Source: Bacillota bacterium
GTDB lineage: Bacteria; Bacillota; Bacilli; Bacillales; Bacillaceae_J
NCBI GenBank assembly: GCA_023457235.1
Contig: JAEWMK010000363.1
Location: 1-12,695, forward strand
DNA length: 12,695 bases
Direction of reading: 5' to 3'
Positions 7,823-12,695 of the stretch are shown here, one piece after another; the first letter of the stretch is position 1, and every line of letters starts with the position of its first letter. Made by a program: the position numbers and the translations under genes. The notes beneath the pieces were generated by a model that was not told the origin of the DNA, did no database searches, and saw only the letters and a program-made list of their open reading frames with translations.

Positions 7823-7903
7823 ATTGAATCCCCTCTTATAGTCTTTTGTGAAAAAAACTTTCCTAAAGGCTAGATAAGTTACATACTATTGATGACATAT
7901 CCC

Positions 7904-7917
7904 AATAAACGTTTCCA
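7904..7917 (-). promoter_or_regulatory. cre-like box (candidate CcpA site) upstream of the GGDEF-EAL gene
   Basis: Minus-strand TGGAAACGTTTATT matches the catabolite-responsive element consensus TGWAARCGYTWNCW at 12 of 14 positions. It lies 82-95 bp before the start codon and inside the predicted leader, where a bound repressor could block elongation. It overlaps a 15-base inverted repeat. A 14-base degenerate motif can match by chance in AT-rich DNA, so this is tentative. Confidence 0.35.
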
Positions 7918-7927
7918 TTAAATGGAA
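7913..7927. repeat. 15-base inverted repeat TTCCATT-A-AATGGAA
   Basis: Perfect seven-base arms (7913-7919 and 7921-7927) flank a single central base in the leader of the GGDEF-EAL gene. The loop is too small for an RNA hairpin of this form, so a protein-binding operator is more plausible than a terminator. No known regulator is recognised. Confidence 0.4.
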
Positions 7928-7967
7928 TTAATACCATAAATATGTTGAAAAATGTATCAATGGTTAA

Positions 7968-8010
7968 ATTTTACTAACAACAAGGTACAATTTTCGTGAC
8001 AAATAGCACA
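7968..8010 (-). promoter_or_regulatory. Candidate Crp/Fnr-dependent promoter of the GGDEF-EAL gene
   Basis: Minus-strand TGTGC-TATTTG-TCACG (8010-7995) matches the Bacillus Crp/Fnr consensus TGTGA-N6-TCACA at eight of ten half-site bases. Twenty-one bases downstream is a -10-like TAAAAT (7973-7968). If transcription starts seven bases after it, at 7961, the box is centred at exactly -41.5, the usual class II activator position, and replaces the -35. The leader would be about 139 nt. The regulator gene next door is the obvious candidate to act here. Confidence 0.5.
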
Positions 8011-8112
8011 AATTTTTAGATAAATATGAAAATAGTATGTCAAATTTTGAAATATAATCGAAATAGTGAACAGGAGGGGTTTTCGGTTCATTGGATATAG
8101 AAAGTGAGGAAT

Positions 8113-8188
8113 GAAAAAAGATGGACATGTGAATATGGTTACGGAATTTTTACAAATAAAGCCGTTAAGTAATTCCCCATGCCCATCT
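8113..8188 (-). terminator. Long-hairpin intrinsic terminator of the nar operon/regulator transcript
   Basis: On the minus strand AGATGGGCATG (8188-8178) pairs over all 11 positions with CATGTCCATCT (8129-8119), including one G-U, and is followed directly by six U (8118-8113). On the plus strand the same position is an A-C mismatch, so the structure belongs to the minus-strand RNA. Inside, GGAATT/AATTCC (8176-8171 with 8148-8143) or alternatively ACGG/CCGT can pair. The total span is larger than usual, and the 3' end could persist as a stable RNA fragment. Confidence 0.65.
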
Positions 8189-8235
8189 AACCTAGTTTGT
8201 AAAAATATAAAGTACTTTATTTAATTGGTATACAG

Positions 8236-8988
8236 CTACAGCTCATACAAAGAGATTTCTTTGTATTCTTGATAGAACATACTCCAACTGTTTATCGTGA
8301 TTTTTCGATTATGAATGGTAATGATGTTTTGTTCACGAAGCTTTTTAATGACTCGAGTTACACTTTCGCGAGAGGCTCCAATAAATTTTGCCAAATCCTG
8401 TATAGATAAAGGAATTTCAATCCTCATCTCATTATTCACCTTATAACCAATTTTATAAGCCAACCTCGCTATTGCTTTGATTGTGTTACTATAAACATCT
8501 AAAAGTGTTAAATCTACCAGCTGTGCGGTAAAATCATGTAGTTGCTCCCCCATGAACCGAACCATGGTAGTACAGGCGGAAGGATTGATGGTCAATATAT
8601 CCTCTAAATCAGCATGGGATAAAACAAACACCTCCGTATCCACCAATGCCTCTGCCGTTTCATGGTAAACAGTCCCCTTTTTACAGAACAGATAAGCTTC
8701 CGCTAATATATCTCCAAGTTGTTTAATGTAGATGATTAATTCTTTTCCTTCAGCGTTTATTTTTTTTACTTTTATAATGCCTCTTTTAACAAAATAAAGT
8801 GCATTCGCTTCATCAAAATCTTGAAAAATATAGTTTCCCTTTTTATAAGGGACTTTTCTTACCCTCGTACTTAAATCGTAGATAAACTGATTGGGCAAGC
8901 CTTTAAAAATGGCAACCCCTCTTAAAAATTCAGTGTACTTATTACATATTGGATCATCCTGATGCTCCACCGTATAATGACTATTCAC
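8236..8988 (-). CDS. Crp/Fnr-family transcriptional regulator, without a C-terminal Fe-S cysteine cluster
   Basis: This 250-residue DNA-binding regulator has an N-terminal cyclic-nucleotide-like beta-barrel (about 25-130), a long dimerisation helix (about 135-180) and a C-terminal winged helix (about 185-235). The recognition helix SRESVTRVIKKLRE (206-219) keeps the Glu and Arg (E208, R212) that read TGTGA-type half-sites in this family. GTG at 8988 is seven bases after AGGAGGTCAAACG begins its spacer, a strong ribosome site. It lies 39 bp after narI on the same strand with no terminator between, so it is probably co-transcribed with narGHJI. B. subtilis Fnr carries a cysteine cluster at its C-terminus; this protein ends in SLYEL with no cysteine after residue 139. 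Its only cysteines are C15, C102 and C139. It is therefore a distinct Crp/Fnr member whose signal is unknown. Likely targets are the nar operon promoter (outside the window) and the box at 7995-8010. Confidence 0.85.
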   Translation of the reverse strand: MNSHYTVEHQDDPICNKYTEFLRGVAIFKGLPNQFIYDLSTRVRKVPYKKGNYIFQDFDEANALYFVKRGIIKVKKINAEGKELIIYIKQLGDILAEAYLFCKKGTVYHETAEALVDTEVFVLSHADLEDILTINPSACTTMVRFMGEQLHDFTAQLVDLTLLDVYSNTIKAIARLAYKIGYKVNNEMRIEIPLSIQDLAKFIGASRESVTRVIKKLREQNIITIHNRKITINSWSMFYQEYKEISLYEL

Positions 8989-9027
8989 CGTTTGACCTCC
9001 TTTGTATATTGGTCAATCCAGCCTCCC

Positions 9028-9708
9028 TCACTTCATTTGTTCTCTTTTTCTGTAAAGAATATAGCTTCTGTTAAAATAAGTTAATGGCACACTCCAAACA
9101 TGGACAAGGCGTGTGAATGGCCAAATTCCTAATAAGGCAAAAGAAAGCAACACATGTAATTGAAATCCAAGCGGTACACCAGCCATTAAGGCTGGATCAG
9201 GATTGAAGCTCATTAATCCACGGAACCACGGGCTAATCGTTTCTCGATAATCAAAGGCGTGATTGAGTTGATTGCCAATGATTGTATTATAAACTCCAAC
9301 TCCGACAATCAGTAGAATCAAAACGACAGTTAAAAAATCACCAAAATCACTTGTATTTCTTACTCTCTCGTTCGTAAAGCGGCGATTAAGCAGGAGCAAG
9401 ATGCCCACAAGAGTTAAAATACCAACCATCCCACCACCGTAGACAGCACCGACATGATAGAGTGTTTCACTTACTCCGAAATGCGCCATCACATCCTTCG
9501 GAATTAAGAGACCGACGAGATGACCTGCAAAAACTATGACGATGCCAATGTGAAACATCATACTGCCCCATCTTAATAGTTTTTTCTCTAGAAATTCACT
9601 CGATTTTGCCGTCCATGCTAGTTGTCCGGTATTGTATCTATAGAAGTGTCCTACGACAAAAATAGTGATCATTAAATAAGGGAATATCACCCATAGAAAT
9701 TGTTGCAT
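9028..9708 (-). CDS. narI: Respiratory nitrate reductase gamma subunit (cytochrome b)
   Basis: This membrane subunit of 226 residues takes electrons from menaquinol and passes them through two b haems to NarH. There are five hydrophobic segments, and the four haem-ligand histidines align by position with E. coli H56, H66, H187 and H205: here H53 (MMFHIG), H63 (FAGHLVG), H185 (FQLHVLL) and H203 (RLVHVWS). The length is normal for the family. It starts three bases after the narJ stop, with GAAGGGA upstream of ATG at 9708. It anchors NarGH to the inner face of the membrane. Confidence 0.97.
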   Translation of the reverse strand: MQQFLWVIFPYLMITIFVVGHFYRYNTGQLAWTAKSSEFLEKKLLRWGSMMFHIGIVIVFAGHLVGLLIPKDVMAHFGVSETLYHVGAVYGGGMVGILTLVGILLLLNRRFTNERVRNTSDFGDFLTVVLILLIVGVGVYNTIIGNQLNHAFDYRETISPWFRGLMSFNPDPALMAGVPLGFQLHVLLSFALLGIWPFTRLVHVWSVPLTYFNRSYILYRKREQMK

Positions 9709-9710
9709 TT

Positions 9711-10292
9711 CTATTCCCTTCCCCCCTTCGAATTAATATCTTCCATCGCCTCTTTTCCACATAGAGCAGCAAGTATTAAATACTCATATGGACTATTTTG
9801 TTGTTTTAATTCATTGCTTAATTTTTCGATTGGTTCCTCCAAGCTTTTTAATAAATTAACTGCAATTTGCAAAGGTGCGACTGATGCAAACTCAAGGACA
9901 ACCGGTAAATAGTCGGATAGCTCTGCATCTGTCATTTCATAACCATATTGTTTGTACAGCGCTTTTAATTCAACTAATATTTGTCCTCTCTCGCGCTGTT
10001 CTCCAGCCTTTAAGTAACTCAATGAAAGGGAGCATTCAGGATTAAAATCAAATAGATTGACATAATGTTGTTCTAAATCTTCTAAAGAATAATCCCCGAT
10101 TCTTTCAAGAAAATTCGATAGAATTGCTTGTAAATCTTTATTTAAAAACTCTTCTAGTTCCTCCACCAACTCTCCCCATTGTAGCCATCTTTTATCTGGA
10201 TATTGGAGAAGATAGGAAATCATCCGAAATGATTTCCTTATCTCTTCTTCCGTATTAGTATTTAAGGATGTGGAATGAATCGTTTGTTCCAT
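9711..10292 (-). CDS. narJ: Nitrate reductase assembly chaperone (delta subunit)
   Basis: This cytoplasmic TorD/NarJ-family chaperone helps insert the molybdenum cofactor into NarG and mature the NarGH complex before membrane attachment. It is all-helical in character. Family-type segments are SFRMISYLLQYPDKRW near the N-terminus, EQHYVNLFDFNPECSLSLSYL in the middle and LSDYLPVVLEF later. I choose ATG at 10292 (193 residues) over the in-frame ATG at 10307: GGAGGTGG (10305-10298) lies between them at good spacing for the inner start, and the outer ATG has no ribosome site. An ATG at 10295 is also possible. The gene overlaps the end of narH by 38 bp and ends three bases before narI. Confidence 0.95.
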   Translation of the reverse strand: MEQTIHSTSLNTNTEEEIRKSFRMISYLLQYPDKRWLQWGELVEELEEFLNKDLQAILSNFLERIGDYSLEDLEQHYVNLFDFNPECSLSLSYLKAGEQRERGQILVELKALYKQYGYEMTDAELSDYLPVVLEFASVAPLQIAVNLLKSLEEPIEKLSNELKQQNSPYEYLILAALCGKEAMEDINSKGGRE

Positions 10293-11772
10293 CATATCCA
10301 CCTCCATTTACTTTACATGTGCTGCAATCGTAGCTATAGCCTGTTGTACCTTGATGTTCATAAAGGTCTGAAAATTGCTCCTTATGGGCAGTAGGAATCA
10401 CAAAGCGGTCCTCATACTTGGCAATCGATAGCAAGCGATACATTTCCTCGACTACTTCTGGTGTCATACCGATTTTTTTCAGAAGATCTAGGTTTACCTC
10501 TTTACCCAATGTCTTTTCTCTCATATGTTTACGCATAACAACCATTTTTTGTAAAACATTCTTAATCACATCTACATCTCCGGCGCTAAGCAGATTGGCC
10601 AAGTATTCCAATGGAATTCTCATTTTGCTCACAACAGGGAACATCTCTTCTAGTGTTCCATTCGTATCTTTTCCTTCAAAAATTGCCGTAAATGGACTAA
10701 GCGGCGGCACATACCAGACCATTGGTAATGTACGATATTCTGGATGTAGTGGCAAAGCAATTTTATATTTTACAGCCATTTTATAAATTGGCGATTTTCG
10801 CGCAGCCTCCAACCAATCCTCTGTAATACCATCCTTTTGCGCTTGTTCAATCACTTCTGGATCATTCGGATCGAGAAATAGGTCTAATTGCGCTTCGTAA
10901 AGATCTCTTTCATTCGGCGTTGAAGCCACTTCCTTCACTCTGTCGGCATCATATAAAAGAATCCCGATATAGCGCAGACGACCTGTACAGGTTTCCGAAC
11001 AAACGGTTGGTAACCCCGCTTCAATTCGTGGGAAACAGAACGTACATTTCTCCGCTTTCTGTGTTTCCCAGTTAAAATAAACCTTTTTATACGGACAGCT
11101 GGTCATACAATGTCTCCAACCACGGCACTGCTCCTGGTCGACAAGGACAATTCCATCCTCATCGCGCTTATAGATGGCGCCTGATGGACAGGAGGCCACA
11201 CAGCCCGGATTTAAACAATGCTCACAGATACGCGGCAAATACATCATAAAGGCCTGTTCATATTCAAGCTTCACGAATTCCTGAAGCTGTTTCATATTTG
11301 GATCGTTCAACCCCGTCGCATGGGAGCCGGCTAAATCATCCTCCCAGTTTGGTCCCCACTTCAGCTCCATCGTTTCACCGGTTAATATCGACTTAGGACG
11401 AGCAACTGGCTGGTGCTTTCTCTCTGGGCTGTTTGTCAGCTTTTCATAGTCATACGTCCATGGCTCATAATATTCATCTATCGTTGGAAGGTCAGGATTA
11501 TGGAATATTTTACCTAAGGCTAATTTGTTCAGTTTACTACCGGACTTTAATTCAAGCTGACCGTTTTTTAATGTCCAGCCGCCCTTATGCTTTTCTTGGT
11601 TCTCCCATTCAATTGGATAACCTACCCCTGGCTTAGTTTCAACGTTGTTAAACCACATATATTCTGCTCCAGGACGGTTCGTCCATGTATTTTTACAGGT
11701 AACACTGCATGTGTGACAGCCAATGCATTTATCTAAATTCATTACCATCGCTACTTGTGCTTTAATCTTCAA
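10255..11772 (-). CDS. narH: Respiratory nitrate reductase beta subunit (iron-sulfur)
   Basis: This 505-residue electron-transfer subunit links NarI haems to the NarG active site through three 4Fe-4S and one 3Fe-4S cluster. Four cysteine groups are intact: C16/C19/C22/C26 (CIGCHTCSVTC); C183/C186/C191/C195; C216/C222/C226, with Trp219 in place of a cysteine (CRGWRHC), which marks the 3Fe-4S cluster; and C243/C246/C258/C262. Spacing matches E. coli NarH with an offset of one. The start is TTG at 11772, behind a perfect AAGGAGGTG; it overlaps the narG stop by 11 bp. The last 13 or so codons run through the narJ start, and the protein looks somewhat longer at its C-terminus than the Bacillus proteins I recall. 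Confidence 0.97.
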   Translation of the reverse strand: MKIKAQVAMVMNLDKCIGCHTCSVTCKNTWTNRPGAEYMWFNNVETKPGVGYPIEWENQEKHKGGWTLKNGQLELKSGSKLNKLALGKIFHNPDLPTIDEYYEPWTYDYEKLTNSPERKHQPVARPKSILTGETMELKWGPNWEDDLAGSHATGLNDPNMKQLQEFVKLEYEQAFMMYLPRICEHCLNPGCVASCPSGAIYKRDEDGIVLVDQEQCRGWRHCMTSCPYKKVYFNWETQKAEKCTFCFPRIEAGLPTVCSETCTGRLRYIGILLYDADRVKEVASTPNERDLYEAQLDLFLDPNDPEVIEQAQKDGITEDWLEAARKSPIYKMAVKYKIALPLHPEYRTLPMVWYVPPLSPFTAIFEGKDTNGTLEEMFPVVSKMRIPLEYLANLLSAGDVDVIKNVLQKMVVMRKHMREKTLGKEVNLDLLKKIGMTPEVVEEMYRLLSIAKYEDRFVIPTAHKEQFSDLYEHQGTTGYSYDCSTCKVNGGGYDGTNDSFHILKY

Positions 11773-12695
11773 GCCAAGGCACCTCCTTCATCTTCCGTAC
11801 AGATACATAAATATCACGTTGATTTCCAATTGGACCATAGTAGTTGAATCCATAGCTAAGCTGGGCATAGCCACCAATAATTTGAGTTGGTTTCACATGA
11901 ATTTTAGTTGGACTATTATGTGTGCCGCCTCGTTCCCCCGTAATATTAGTACCTGGAGTATTGATATGCTTGTCCTGTGCATGGTACATGTAAAGCGTGC
12001 CCTCCGGCATTTTATGGCTGGTAACCGCCCTTGCGGCCACGACGCCGTTTCTGTTATATACTTCAACCCAATCGTTATCCTTAATTCCCGCTTTTTCCGC
12101 ATCCTTTTCACTCATCCATACATGTGGACCACCACGGAAAAGGGTAAGCATCATTAAATTATCCTGGTACGTGCTATGCATGTTCCACTTTCCATGCGGC
12201 GTTAAGTAACGAAGGGTGATTTCCTTTTCCTCTTGACTTGGAGCCTGATCTCTGTCTGCAAACACCATCTCCGGCAATGTTGGCTTGTAAATCGGTAAAT
12301 TTTCACCGTACTCCATGATAATTTCATGATCAAGATAGAAGTGCTGACGTCCAGTCAACGTTCTAAATGGTACATATCTTTCAATATTGGTTGTAAATGG
12401 CGAGTAACGTCGATCCCCTTTATTTGAGCCCGTAAAAATAGGGGTCGGAATGACTTCACGTGGCTGCACGGTAATATCATGGAATGTCTGATGAACACCT
12501 GCTTTATCTTCAGCAATATCCTTGAGGGAAAGGCCCGTTTTCGCTTCTTCTGCTTCCCATGCCTTCATCGCAACCTTACCATTTGTAGCGCTTGATAAAG
12601 TCATCATCGCTTCCGCTGCTTGGCGTGCATTTTCAATACTTGGCATCCCCTTCGAAATGCCTTCTTGTTGGATAATGCCATTCATACCCTTTAGC
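11762..12695 (-). CDS. narG: Respiratory nitrate reductase alpha subunit, C-terminal part (5' end outside window)
   Basis: This is the last 310 or so residues of the catalytic subunit, which reduces nitrate to nitrite at a molybdenum bis-MGD centre on the cytoplasmic side. The frame stays open to the window edge, and the ATG at 12685 is internal. Visible is the C-terminal molybdopterin-dinucleotide-binding domain: LRYLTPHGKWNMHSTYQDN, GGPHVWMSEKDAEKAGIKD, the EGTLYMYHAQDKHINTPG stretch and ERGGTHNSPTKIHVKPTQ. It ends WLED-stop. The Fe-S and active-site portion (about three quarters of a usual NarG of roughly 1,220-1,250 residues) and the operon promoter are not in view. Its need for Moco links it to the riboswitch-controlled transporter 7 kb away. 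Confidence 0.97.
   Translation of the reverse strand, partial: LKGMNGIIQQEGISKGMPSIENARQAAEAMMTLSSATNGKVAMKAWEAEEAKTGLSLKDIAEDKAGVHQTFHDITVQPREVIPTPIFTGSNKGDRRYSPFTTNIERYVPFRTLTGRQHFYLDHEIIMEYGENLPIYKPTLPEMVFADRDQAPSQEEKEITLRYLTPHGKWNMHSTYQDNLMMLTLFRGGPHVWMSEKDAEKAGIKDNDWVEVYNRNGVVAARAVTSHKMPEGTLYMYHAQDKHINTPGTNITGERGGTHNSPTKIHVKPTQIIGGYAQLSYGFNYYGPIGNQRDIYVSVRKMKEVPWLED

Larger units (their letters stand above)
7823..8235. other. 413-bp intergenic region between the Crp/Fnr-type gene and the GGDEF-EAL gene
   Basis: No protein gene is supported here. From the regulator side it holds a 14-base palindrome ATAAAGTACTTTAT (8207-8220), the nar-operon terminator (8113-8188), the Crp/Fnr-type box (7995-8010), a TAAAAT -10, and the predicted GGDEF-EAL leader. 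In that leader ATTGATACAT (7961-7952) can pair with ATGTCATCAAT (7898-7888), ten pairs with one bulged C, enclosing the cre-like box and inverted repeat. A plus-strand TATAAT (8053-8058) and tiny open frames behind AGGAGGGG (8072-8079) are noted but not called as genes. Confidence 0.6.

Noticed and set aside
8207..8220. Palindrome ATAAAGTACTTTAT as the regulator gene's terminator
   Set aside because: The stem is AT-only apart from one G-C pair on each side of the centre, and it has no loop. The larger hairpin with six U at 8113-8188 is a better terminator.
8053..8224. Plus-strand mini-transcript with TATAAT, AGGAGGGG, a 7-codon TTG frame and an ATGA-overlapping 38-codon frame
   Set aside because: There is no -35. 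The 38-codon frame crosses the minus-strand terminator hairpin, has poor ribosome-site spacing and no recognisable similarity. The Crp/Fnr box falls about -61.5 from this TATAAT, so it is worth recalling if plus-strand RNA is ever seen.
10293..10307. Longer narJ start at ATG 10307
   Set aside because: The ribosome site GGAGGTGG lies downstream of that ATG, which has no site of its own.
1..12695. Mobile elements, CRISPR arrays, tRNA or rRNA genes
   Set aside because: No transposase or integrase frames, direct-repeat arrays or tRNA-like cloverleafs were seen. All large frames are housekeeping or respiratory-type genes.

Overview
The window looks like chromosome from a low-GC Gram-positive bacterium, most likely a facultatively anaerobic Bacillaceae member. 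Reasons: strong AGGAGG-type ribosome sites, GTG and TTG starts, a PBP1A-type protein with a fibronectin III tail, a Gram-positive lipoprotein transporter, and a Bacillus-style narGHJI cluster. This is inferred from gene content; the species cannot be named.

Layout. Bases 1-1416 (+) hold the C-terminal part of a class A penicillin-binding protein. It converges on a four-gene minus-strand operon (4913 to 1441): FecCD-type permease, ATPase, substrate-binding lipoprotein, and a small THEP1-like P-loop NTPase. A 16-bp perfect hairpin separates the two. The operon leader (about 5099-4931) has a near-consensus sigma-A promoter, an RNA matching the Moco (molybdenum cofactor) riboswitch, and an intrinsic terminator just before the first gene. 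The transporter, which domain annotation alone would call iron-siderophore or B12 uptake, is therefore more likely a molybdate/tungstate (MolBCA-like) or Mo-related importer.

Bases 7822-5162 (-) encode an 886-residue membrane GGDEF-EAL protein with a PilJ/NarX-like periplasmic sensor and two PAS domains. Its 413-bp upstream region holds a Crp/Fnr-type box exactly 41.5 bp upstream of the start implied by a TAAAAT -10, a cre-like box, and a large hairpin terminator belonging to the next operon upstream. From 12695 down to 8236 (-) lies that operon: narG (partial), narH, narJ, narI, then a Crp/Fnr-family regulator lacking the C-terminal Fe-S cysteines of Bacillus Fnr.

How it fits together (inference): nitrate reductase needs molybdenum cofactor, and the riboswitch operon would supply metal when cofactor is low. 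The Crp/Fnr regulator made with the nar operon may switch on the c-di-GMP enzyme, whose outer domain has the Gly-x-x-Arg-Met core of nitrate-sensor P-boxes. The region reads as a nitrate-respiration, Mo-supply and c-di-GMP signalling neighbourhood. No mobile element, CRISPR array, tRNA or rRNA was seen.
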